Positions 49,801-61,850 of a DNA stretch of 64,000 nt are shown one piece after another. The first letter of the stretch is position 1. Each line of letters begins with the position of its first letter. The DNA is from Lophius americanus (Eukaryota > Chordata > Actinopteri > Lophiiformes > Lophiidae). The stretch covers positions 2,545,501-2,609,500 of the forward strand of contig JBBDHG010000052.1 of NCBI GenBank assembly GCA_037951165.1, in the 5' to 3' direction. A program made the position numbers and the translations under genes. Under the pieces are notes generated by a model. It did not search any database, had not been told where the DNA came from, and saw only the letters and a list, made by a program, of their open reading frames with translations.

Positions 49801-52800
49801 TACCAGCAGTGTGGTAGGATCCTGCTCCAAACTATTTTATATCCGCCTTTGAAAATTGGTCATGATGCCTCTTTTCCATACTATTATAACATTTTAAGGA
49901 ATGAGTTGCTCATGGTACAGTTTGTTTTATGCTCATGACTTGTCACAATAAAGTAGTACAGATTGTAGACGTGGGGTGGCCTATATGATTACAATAAAAG
50001 CAAATATGATAAGCATATTTGTGATGTTGACCAAAACAACTGATGATTTTGCCGTTGGATTGTTGCAACCAGTTTGACACCCCTTCCCAACCACTGTTAT
50101 TCCTCGCAGAGTTTGTGAAACACTATTCGAATTTTGGAAAAGAATCATCTGAAGATAAAATATTCCAATAGTATTTACCCCAAAACTATAATATAAATGT
50201 ATCAGTCTATGACATATGCTCCATTCCTTTAGAGGTTATAGAACATGCTTTGGATAGGATGACCAACTTTCAGACTAACCCTAAAATCATTTTACCACGG
50301 CAAACGAAACAAAAAAAAAAATCAAAATATTGGAAGGCACACCCACCTAACACCTAAGTTAATTTAAATGTAACATGAAAACAGGAAGAATAGTTTGTGA
50401 GATACTCTCTGGGCATGAGTGCCACACTTAAGACTAACCTAAAAGATCACATTTCCATGTAAACAAGAAAAAAAAAAACTTTGCAGAGGGGTCAAATGTT
50501 AAAAGGCAAAACTACTTATCCTAGTAAATAAATGTCTGAAGTCTGATGAGTGGGGATTGTAAAGTTTGCCAGAGAAGATCTGGGCAAGATGATCATTGAC
50601 ACTCACTGTTAAAGTCACGTTTACATTGCATTGAAACATAATCTTTTTATCAGGGGATATAAAACTTGGCCAGGCTGAATCTGACACAGCGAATTAGACA
50701 AAAAAGGTTTACGAACGGATGTTTGTATAAAACCAAAGCTGTGTAAACACGCTGCATTGATAAGCTGCCTTTCCAATAAAGGACAACACGACTGAGGTAT
50801 CAGTTACAGGCACAAAGATGAAAGCACTGAGACATGACAAGCTGTGTAAGTCAAACTACATCGGCAGAGTGCAGACAGGACAATATTAAGAGCTGAGTGA
50901 CAACAATTATTCTAAACTGTACAATCACCAATTGGATCACCATGGATTATAGGCCCACTCACATTGTTGAAGACCACATGCTTTGAGAAATGATCCAGAT
51001 CACTTCAAGATACCCGTCATACCAGCCACACTTGAGGGAAACTGTTGCCATCAAAAGGAATAGTACGGTAGTGAAAAGACAAAGACAGTAAAGCTGTTGA
51101 GCCTAGGCCGAGTTCTTACAAATTTAAATGACAAAACTCTATATACTCTATATAACGCTATACTCTATATAATCAATTTGTAATGTATTTGTCTGAACTC
51201 CTTCCAAAGTTAAAATCAATACTAGTATTTTCCGCTTCTCAATTAATGGGATTCATTTTTCAATGGATTGACATCACCACCCTCTAGCGGTGTAAGCTTA
51301 TCTAACGTAAATAATCAAAAGGCCCGAATTTGCAAAAAATACATGCACTCCACTGTTAACTGGTGTGAGTCCACTGCATAATGTGACGGGTTATTCTCTA
51401 TCAAATGCCCAAACCTTAGACCAGTCATCATGAAAATCTCTTGAGTATTTTTTGAAAGTTGATAAAAAGACGACAATCAGACCTTAACCTTGCTAGCAGA
51501 GGTAAATATTGACCTGTGGCCAGGAAATTCTATTAGTAATCATTATTGCCAAGACAATCAGGTACTGGCATTTTCAGCCCAAAACCACCCACTTTTACCA
51601 TGGACACGCGATGGCGGTGTATGATCCTCCGGGAGCCTCGTCTTCTTGGTGACGGGATGGGGGTCGGCCGTGGTGAGGCACAAGGTGAAACACCCCTTAA
51701 AACTGCCAGCCAGATACAGCGAGGTTCTGGGTCTATACAGTCCACCCCAACAGAACATTGAAATTGCCACTGGTGGCCGGATGGAGCTGGTGCGACGCCT
51801 GACACCCTCAGCATAGCACCTCCATATGCACACGCACATGTACTGTCTGTGTGGCGAACACACACTGACACCTTCCAGGGTTCACGAGGCTTCAGAACCC
51901 AGAAATGACATTCACGATCACTTCGGAACAATCTCTGCTTGATTCATGATGGCCAGTCAACATCATGGAAAGGACTCTCAATTCAAAAGAATGAGCCCAC
52001 TGCTCAGGTGTCACAATCCGTGCTATGGATGCAGAAGTCTTCAATGCTTGAATTTATGATTTTTGAATCTTTAATTTAGCTTGAGATTCACGTTCATTTT
52101 CCATTGGGCAACCATCAGATCAAACTTCATTGGTTTCAAAGATAGGCCAAGCCATAACGATAATCCAAATCCAGGGAAAAGGATTTTTAATAAATGTGCC
52201 ATATTTTCTCCAGTTTTCAGTCATGATATCTCAAGATAGTCCTCTTGTTGTACTTTTCTGGAAATGACTTGATCCTTACTAATTTCAGCGATCAAAACAG
52301 CCGTTTAACAAATCACAACCTCTTGTTGTCTTCTTTCATTTAATCCGCTTCACAAATGGCCTTGGGGCAAATAAAGACGCAGAGGTCGCTGAGAGCGCTC
52401 CCAAATTTTAATTGGCCTCTTCAAGTCTTTCCAAGTAGAATTGTCTCCAATTTAGTGCTTCCTCCTGCATTTCAGAATCAAATACATTCCAAAGTATTTT
52501 GTCCATTGACCTGAGAACTGAGAAGTCAGTTGATGTCAGATCAGATTTTAGATTTAATCCCACACCGCTGCTGTTGAGATCCAGTGCCCCTCCATGCTGG
52601 GACTACTGTGCTGCGTTGGCTGGGGCTGACTATCTTTATTGCTGTCTAAGTATAGTCCTCCCTCTTCTCAACCCTGCCATGCCTCCCTCTCTCTCTTCTC
52701 TCTCTTTTTTCGTTCACGCTCTCCCTCGGGTGTATTTGCTGACATACCCACACTCTCTCTCTTATTCTCTCAATCTCAGCCACAGTCCTCTCATCTCTTT

Positions 52801-53284
52801 GCTACTCAGTCAAGCCCGCTGGTAGAGCACGGTGTTGGGTCTTGCTGTCTCCTCCTTTAAAAGTATCTTGATGCTGCTGTGGGTATGCATAGTAAACTGT
52901 AAACTAAGAGTAAAAAACATAATTTGATTGATCAAATATAAGATCTACAAAGCATTAGCCAAAACCAAATGACCTGGTTCCAATACCTGAGCTATGACAG
53001 AGGCTCACCATGAGATCATTTCAATTGATCTATATAGCAACAAATCACAAACAAATTAAAGTTTAGTTCAAATGACCCACACTTTTGATTGCTGAAATAA
53101 CAACAATATTAAGGGGACACAACTTCAAAAATAATCCTTGCAGCCTACAACAACATGTTTCTACAAAAAGTCAGAATCTATGGATTTCAATTCATATCTT
53201 GCAAACATGCATTTAATTAAGTGTTGGCAATAGGCTTCCAGAATATTTGTGACCAGGAGATGCATTCATGAATGTGCCTAAAGT

Positions 53285-53400
53285 AAATAATTTAGCCGGA
53301 GGCACTGGTGTAGAACTGTGGAACAGCCTTCCATTAAACATGGGTTTTACAAAGGTCATTGCTATTTGTGTTGAATGGGTTATTAATGAACCTTAACTTA
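53285..53400 (+). repeat. possible LINE C-terminal remnant
   Basis: A plus-strand frame reads VELWNSLPLN, a motif common near the end of non-LTR reverse transcriptases. Too short for family assignment. Confidence 0.3.
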
Positions 53401-54689
53401 AATTTCTATGAAGTTTTTTTTTCCATGTGTATTAAAATGCATGTGTACTATTTTTGGGCAATTTCAGTTTCTTTTCATACATAAGACTTTCTTTTTCTTT
53501 TAATTGTATAATAAATGTTTCCGTGTTAGACACATAAATAAAGAGGGGTAGAAGCAGGAAACAGTTTCCTTGACTCTGTACAAATACTGTACTGACCAAA
53601 TTGATAAACTGCTGAATTGATTATACAGCCAAACTTTCTCTTGCTTGAATGTTTGTGCTCCTTGAATAACTCTACATATAAACACCTAGCTGTGTGTGTG
53701 TGTGTCCTCTTCAATCCCTCGACAAAAGCTCTAACAGTGCTGTCAGCCTCACTTCCCTTTTTGTTGACACCTGAGAGCAGCTAATACGACAGCCAGTGAG
53801 AGAAAGGGAGGACGAAGATAAAGAGAGAGAAGTGGGTTGTAGAGACGCTAAAACAGGCTGACATCCATGCAAACATCACCAAGTAGGCTCTGCAACTCTC
53901 ATCTCTTCTTCCACTCTGGCATTCATTTTTTCTCCACTTATTTCTCTTCTACAATACTAACATTTCCTCCACTTAAAACTCACATTTCTCACTTTTTTCT
54001 TTCAGGCTTCATACTCTCCTATGTTACAAATAAATAAGTTTCACAGCCAAAGTCACATGAGGCTAACCAACCTGAGGTGAATTAGTCTGACATTACTGTG
54101 CGTGCCTCTCCTTCAGAAGTGGACCGAGGCTGGAAAAGCACTAGGACCAATCTGTGCACTTCTGACAACGCGTTCCTGAGTGTGACGACTCATAATCATG
54201 GAAGAGCCGAGCCAGAACAAAAATAACATGTGATGTGTGAGTCAGAGGAGAAAATGTTTCTGCTCTGCCCTTATTCTTTATGCCTCCCCTCTGTGAGGGC
54301 TGCACTGGCGCTCTAGGAGAGCACCAAGATTGGTTGCCCTCCCACTTACCGTACGTCATAGGACAGCTGTGAAGAGAAAAACTTCTCTAGGGCTGTCTGA
54401 CTCTATTCAGTTCAGTTTCCAATGTATAAGCATAAAAAATCTATAAACAAAGCAACAGCAATATGTAATAAAAATCTGAGCCTCCTCCAGCATGCGAGTG
54501 TGTCTCTCGCACAACATGTTGGACCGGATACATAGACTTCATCATTTTAATTATCATTGGTTTCAGGAGTTGGGTCCTCAATGATTTCCCGTCTTTGACA
54601 GTGAGATTTCAAATTCCATTCCTTTTTCTTGTGTCAGTTTTTGTCCTTTTAATGGAAGCAGTATGGTTGTAAAGGCACCTTCGCCCCTG

Positions 54690-55060
54690 AACTGGGATAT
54701 CCTTGAAGGGAATCCTCCAGTGGCCCTTCCTGGCTTGCCGAGAATACATAGTTAGCCATTGACAACTTATTTTTTATCTTCTTTTTCGGTGATTTTTAGA
54801 GGATATTTCTCCATCATCTTTCTGCCCAATCAATCTTAAAATCAGAGAAGTCCTCTCTAGGGCCAGCTTGACCGATAAGTGTGATGCTCAACCGTGGCAA
54901 TGCAACATTGCAGCCTCTATTGAAGAAGATCCCTTAAGACCACTAAGGGATTTCTCCATTAATTAAAGAAAAATAAGCTATTTATGACTATTAAGTATTA
55001 ATATTATATTCCACTTATTCAAAGAGATACCCAGAAAATGTATTAAATCTAAGATGCCAT
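54690..55060. mobile_element. decayed copy of the inverted-repeat element family
   Basis: Shares TCATCTTTCTGCC, 'ccaatcaatcttaaaatcag', a CTCTCTAGGGCCAGC block and ATTATATTCCACTTATTCAA with the family internal sequence. The terminal repeats are not clear. Confidence 0.5.
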
Positions 55061-56259
55061 CAACAATTCAAAAGTTAAGGCTACCTAATGGTATTCATAA
55101 CATGATGATTGGTGATTGTGAGCTGTATGCCATAGCAATAATCGAGAATCTAGACTATTGTTATGGCATAAAGCAAGAGTCCTAGACCTCTAGAATCTAG
55201 AGGTGTGTGATATTGATTTTTTTGTAAAAGATATCTTGTTTTTTGGGGGATTTCATTGATAATTAGATTATATTTAGAATAATTCAAAATGTGTTTCTTA
55301 TATTTTATGATCTCACTCTGTTTGAAAAGGATATAAATCTAAAGTATTCAGGGATCAATTGAAACCAACTCTCTCATTTGTTTGAAACAGCACCATGTGT
55401 TTAGTGTCAGCATTTGTTATGTCTACCAAGAGCTCTGTTTCTGACCAAAACCACCTTCATTTGGAGACGAAGGAGGGGGGTTGACTGACTGGACCACTTT
55501 CCCAGACAACATAATGTTGAGTAAAGCTATGATCCAAGGTTGGATTTTAATCAACTGGCAATGAAAGTGCTCATCTAGCAAGACTCTATCCCCAAATCAC
55601 AAATGGGAGCAAAAGTGGGTGTTTTTTCTCAAACAGACAGAACGTTTAATTTTATCTGCTGTCTACAAAAGATTTTTCCAATGAACATGAAAAACAAACT
55701 AAACACTATAGCTTCTAGAAGGAAATAAAAATGCAATTGTACAAATTTCTACTAACTTCTCTTTAACCAAAATATGTCTTTCTCTTTCTTGGCTAAATGA
55801 AATTTACTCATTACACTAAGTTGTAAATTTCATAATGTTCTACACTTGGGTTGAAGTGGGGACTTATCTGTATGGAGAACGTAGAGCGAGTGCAAGGGAA
55901 GAGGTAGTAAGAGGAAGGAAGCAGAGAGCAAGGTAACAAGCTGTCAGCCACAATCTGAGTCTCAAAGGAGACGACAGACAAAAACAGGGAGAGAGAGGAT
56001 GGAAAGACTTAGGCAGACTTTAAATAAGATGAGAGGGACACAGAGAGACAGTCGCTTAATGAGAACAAAATCATGTCAATTCAGCCAAGGTGATCGGTAA
56101 AATAGTGATTCAGATACTAGTAATATCACTAAAAGTTTAAAAAGAACAAGATTTACACTTGCATGATCATTTGTGGACTGGTTATAATCATTGGACATTT
56201 TATCTGTTGATTTCTCTTTCACCTTTAACATGATCCAGCATTTGATAGGATGATTGTAA

Positions 56260-56690
56260 GATCTTTATCCTCACTCACCAATGCATCCATGGTAATGCAC
56301 CCCCCTACCTGAAAGAACTACTCACCCCACTGACCTCAACATGATCCCTACATTCTACCCACTCATACCGCCTCCTCCTTCCCCAGACTAAGCTCAGCAC
56401 CATGGGTGATGGGGCCTTCTGTTCTGCTGCCCCTCGTCTGTGGAATGCCCTCCCTTACCGTCTGAGGGCTCCACAGATGACTGACACATTTAAAAAAGAC
56501 TCAAAAATTTCCTTTTTAGCAGAACCTATAACTTTAATTAACATTGCTGCTTTTTAGTCATGTCTTTATATAGTTATTATTATATTTTTTATTGATTCTT
56601 TTATCTGCTTTTACTTTGTAGCACTTTGAGACTTGATTCAAAGGTAAAGTGCGTTATAAATTAAATGTATTATTATTATTTGTTTTGGAC
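56260..56690 (+). mobile_element. L2-type LINE 3' end
   Basis: Plus-strand remnant of the reverse transcriptase C-terminus (TKLSTMGDGAFCSAAPRLWN and ALPYRLRAPQMTDTF-like codons) followed by a tail: 'CCTTTTTAGCAGAACCTATAA', GTAGCACTTTGAGACTTGAT, and a TTATTATT end. The last 210 bp match the reverse complement of 8985-9195, so both belong to one family. Confidence 0.75.
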
Positions 56691-58660
56691 CAGAAACCAG
56701 TGGAGGGATTCAAAGGCGGCTGGACTTTTTAAGTATTAGAGTTTAATCGGTAAAAGTGGGTTTCTCAAGGTCAAACAAACCAATAACTTATTGAGGACAC
56801 AGGTTTGTAGACGAGGTGGTGCTGGGTAGCCTTCCCCAGGGTGATGAGATGGAAACTGGTCCAGTCTTAGAGGAATTTATAAAATGGCATTAAGATTTCT
56901 ATCTTCTCCTGTGCACCTCTAAGAAAAAGGACCACTTAAGACTTAATATCCACTTAATTTAGAAAGGAGCCTACATCCTGTTGACAACCATCAGGTGACA
57001 GCCTCTACCATCTGTCACTGAGTATACATTATTATGAAGTCATCTCAGAGCATGAGTTGAAGAACACTGATTTCATTTGACATGAACTCCCAAAATTTAT
57101 GTTATGGAATTTAGTGGGGCCCCTCAGATATGTAGTGGAGTAGAAGTATCGAGTAAAGTACAACTACTTTCAATATGTACAAAAGTACAATACTTGAGTA
57201 AACAGTACTTCGTCACTGTCCATCACTCTATTCTGACGCTCATTTATCAGTAGTCTTTAAATAAGGTAATGATGAAGAAGACGCTTTACAGCCACCAGGA
57301 GGCAGCACTGCATTACAAAGAGATGTACCTTGGTAGGAATTAACCTTTTCACAAAGGTCTCACTATCAGTCTGTAGAGAACATTTAAAATAATAGTTCAA
57401 CTTTTCACTTTATATTAATACTTTACAGTCTTATTGTTCTGGCCCAAGGTGTCATAGTGCAGCCATCATACTAACAAAACTGAACTGGGTGAAGGCTCAT
57501 CTAAGGTCATATGTGGAGGCTTAAAATATTATCTTGAATACAAAGACACCTAAATTCTGAATCTTATTGATATTCTAAGCACGTTAAGGACAAAATATCT
57601 ACCTACTGAAACCAATCCTAATGAAAAAATGTTAAGCTTCTAAACTGTTGTTTTTCTATTTTTCTATTTGAAGGTGCCATTTTTCATTTTTTTGCCAAAT
57701 AGGAAACATTCATACTCTCCATAATCCATCAGTGAAATCCTGAATCAATATTTGGTTATGCTCAGAATGAGCATAAAGTAATATTAATATACAAAATGTA
57801 TATTATACAAAATTTTTGTTTTTTTTACATAAAACAGAACTAAATGCAAAAATTCACCTAAATCAATGTTATAGTTTAACACGAATATATCAAACAAGGA
57901 GTTCATTTCAAGTAAAATCCAGTCAGCATTTATTCTATGGAAAATAATATTTCTTATAGATATAGAAATATTGGATAGTTATGATCAGGGCAGATATTGG
58001 TCTAAAAAATGTATACAACAAAAGTGGAAAATGATTTTAATACATTTTATGGCAGTGTAAAGAAGTGTAAATCTATGTCCTCAAAGAGTTAAATGCTCCA
58101 ATCACAACTACCCTTACTCTCTATTGCATAATTGTCAGGTGATCTATACGTACAGATGTGGTCTGACTGTGTTTCGGATGCCTGTCACATGGACTAAGAG
58201 CATTGGATTATTTATAGTAACACATTTACTAACGTGAATATGATGGGAACCACCGGAGGCATGAATCAGTCTTAAGGGAGGTCGCTCGTAACGTGTCTAA
58301 TGAAGTCACTAATTGGCCCATTTTTAGTCAGCTGCAAAACTTGTCTGAGCCAAAAATAGCACAATTTTTTTTGTCACTTCATCTACTCACTGAAAACAAC
58401 AGAAACTGAGTTACAGCCTCGTTTTTTACAGAAATATTGACAAACCAAAACAATTTGAGAGGGTTTTTATTCTATTTAACATGTAATCGCTGTCTCAGCA
58501 TGGGTCATTAATGTACATCTGAATTTGAGCATTTAATGATAAATCGTGAACGTCCATGGATCAGTTTTGACATATATTACATGTGATTTACAGTTTGAAG
58601 AAAGTATTACTGTTATTAATACTATTAGTAAGTATAACTGGCTGGAGACAGACTACAGCC

Positions 58661-58820
58661 ACATCATTACATTCCAGAGACACTGGAGCAACGCCATTAC
58701 ATCACAGAATGACAAGGGCAACATCATTAACTTCAGAGACACTACAGCTAAGTCATTAAATCACAGGGGAATTAGAGCCATGTCATTACATCACAGTAAC
58801 ACTAGTGTCATGTCCTTTTA
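58661..58820. repeat. 30-bp minisatellite, five copies
   Basis: Units at 58661, 58691, 58721, 58751 and 58781, each with a CATTA(C/A)AT(C/T)ACAG-like core, plus a partial sixth at 58811. Units differ at many positions, so the array is old. Because 30 is divisible by three, it keeps a plus-strand frame open (58546-58851). Confidence 0.75.
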
Positions 58821-61699
58821 TTTCTTTGACCTGTTCTTGCCTGGGTTATAGCTAGACTTCCCCAATGGTTTCTGTTGGTGCTGCTAAACTTCCTCCATAT
58901 TTGTAAGAAGGGTGGATGGAAAAAATAGGGTCACAAAGACTTGGTTGGTTACGAAAAGGAAAAAGACAGGGCATTCTGTTGTAACTTCTTTCAAAGACTT
59001 GCAATAATCTCGGTTGAGCAACATCAACCACAAAACAATTTCATTTTTGGACGCTCATCAACTTACTCACGGTATAAATCAGACATCTGATAAAACACAA
59101 CTCCATTTGTTATTGTCAGTCAGTGATCTCTAAACAGTGACAAAAGCCCGAGACCTTCTGTAACCACAGTCCTCTGAAGATTCTTTGGTGTTGCAGACTG
59201 AAAACAGAGCCGCTCTGAGATCATCTTGGTCAAGTTTGCCGCAGACACTGTGTCTTTACTGTCGTCTAGTACTGACCACGGACCAGCCCTGGCAGATGTA
59301 TAACACCATTGTAGTAGATTAGATACTGGCTGTGTGTCTGAAGAGGCAACAGGGCCAGTTTGTGTGTTTGAACAAAGTTTCAAGAAAGAAAGGAAACAAC
59401 AGCAAAGGATACCACACACGGAAAACTAAGGTTAAGTAACATAAGTATCTATAGCATAAACTGATCTAGCATACAGTGAGGAACGGATTCAGACATTCAT
59501 TACCCGTGTGCAAAGTTTAGTAAACGGAGGGTTATTTTCTCATCTGACATTGGGGGGTCCATACTTTGATCATATCTCAATCCAAAACACGTACATACCT
59601 CAGTATTTGAAACTTTTTTCAGTAGAAGGGCAGACTAGTTGGTTGGATTCTTATCTTTCTCAGGCGCGACATCTGAGTTTTCTCCTTGTTTCACTTTGTC
59701 TTTTTTAAATTTATTTTATTTAAATTTATTTTGGTTGTCAATCACACTGGCAAACATCTTTTCCCCTTGATAATCCACCAATCTTTTCTCCTCTCGGCGT
59801 TATTTTCCGTCCCCGCTGCTCTAACACCAACTTTTCTATGGCTGAGAAAGAATGTGGAATACATGTTATAGTAGTAATAGATGTATAATTAACAATTGCC
59901 TAGCTCTGGTTCAAATGTACTTACAATGTAAAGTTAAACTAAATTAATTCTGAGACGCACACTGTAAAGACCAAACAAAGCAGAATTCTGTCCAGCTGTT
60001 TTAAGGAAATTGTGAAGAGGCCGTACCTCGCATCAAGCCTGTTAACGAGGCCAGACTGTGTTACCACCTTTTGCAGGGGCAAAATAAAAAATGATGACTT
60101 AGATTACTCAGTGAAGAGTCATCGATATAGCTCTGGACATTGATCCTAGAAATGCTGAGCAGGTTGTAGCATGTCTGTTTCATTTTAAACTTTTAATTCA
60201 AACACTTTTCTTTCACCTTCCCATGATGCTACTGTAACCAGTCCAGTTATAATTACACAAAATCTGTTTGATTTAGCTGTTTTGTTTCCCCAGACCGTTA
60301 GGACCTCAAGCTTCTTCTTTTTTTTGTTTGCAACCCATTTCAGATTCCCCTCCTTATTTCTTCTTTGTGGGTATCCCCTATATATATTGTTTCATTCCCT
60401 GACCTCGCCGCTTTTGATTCCCTCACAAGAAAGGTTAGAACTTACGTACCTACCCAGACAGACACAGACAGCTTTGATAAGCTTCCTCTACCTCTGTAAC
60501 AATTCACAACTACTCACAGCTTTGCATCGACCTTGTATGAAATTGCACTGCCCTGGTGTATATATTAATAATTGTTAATCAACTCATGTTACATTTTAAT
60601 GAAAAATATATTTGGATTTTATTTTAATCTAAAATATCTGCTATAGACCAAATTTTCTAGTGGAAATAAATAATTTCCGAATTTGGGAAACAATTCAACA
60701 AGGTGTTTTTGGAAGCATGTCATTAATTTCATAATGTGGACCACATGGAATAAAGAAAGCTACATTAGACAGATACAAAAGAAACAAACAAAACAAACAC
60801 ATTAGCAGACTGTTTGGGGGTCAAAGGTCATCAACAATGTGTCAGTGGATGGCCACAGAAATATTGGGGACCTTCATATCAGAGACTGAACTTCCAGCAG
60901 CGGAAACGAGTTGAACTTAATGACACAGTGGAGCAAAAATATTTTCTGTGTAACTTTTTATTATGTATTTAATGGATGCGCTGATTAAATACACATTCAT
61001 TAAAATGTGCTGTATACAGCCGTGACAATGGAACTGACTGGATCAGAATAATCTGCATAGCAACTTCTCTTACGGTGTTAAACATTTGGTTGGCTACATT
61101 TGTTGTTCAGCGATCCACTGAGTGGAAAACTTCCGAGTTCAGCTCAGAAACATACGGAAATAATTCAGCCAGATGGTTTTGATGTTGCCCATCTTTAGAA
61201 CAAACGCCTGCAGCAGGCGAGCATTCAGCAGAAACCCTCTCTTCTACTTGGGTTAATCAATGTTTGAGAGAAGATAGCAGACTTTAATGCTGTAAAACAG
61301 GAGCGTATTCTTATATTCAGGAGAAAGATTATTATTGCACCAGAGGTTACAAACGACTATTATTCTCTAACCTTCAGGTGGAGACATGGAAGGTGGAACA
61401 TTCCCAAATAATTCGCAGTTACTTGATTTACCTTTGAAATGATGAATACTATGCATTTAACACACTACATCTTAAACGGCTGTCAGTCTATGTTCACTGA
61501 TTTCTGTTTCTTGACAAATTGTCTAACTTTTTAAAAGTCACGCAACACCATATTTCTAATCTTAAATTCGTACAACATAACATTTGTGACGTTTGTGTAC
61601 AATTATACCGGAACTTAAAGTTTAAACGATAATTGCCACATTTTTTGTACAACAATATCGAAATGTAATGTTTTGTCTTTGTCAAATAAAGTGCAGCTC

Positions 61700-61850
61700 T
61701 ACCGTATATGTAGCTTCTTTTGCAAAAAGATTGTTGCTTGTCCAAAGCTGCGTTTAACCCGCAGGCTTTTTCTGCCTGTAATGCGCTAGCAGGCGGGTAG
61801 CTAGCACGGAAGTGTCTTTCTATGTTCCACTTCACCATGGCCGCAGTCTT
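61700..61850 (-). mobile_element. hAT/ZBED-type transposase fragment
   Basis: A minus-strand frame reads MVKWNIERHFRASYPPASAL, QAEKACGLNAALDKQQSF. This resembles the end of a BED zinc finger and the following linker found in hAT-derived proteins of fish (N/RHF ... L..QQSFF). The rest of the 114-codon frame (down to 61494) does not continue the match. Confidence 0.5.

Noticed and set aside
49323..49938. Plus-strand frames of 119 and 81 codons in the arhgap23 5' region
   Set aside because: AT-rich, no recognisable domain, length not unusual for this many bases searched in six frames.
61440..61480. Possible further copy end of the inverted-repeat family (AACACACTACATCTTAAA)
   Set aside because: Only one weak terminus, no internal match, so not listed as an element.
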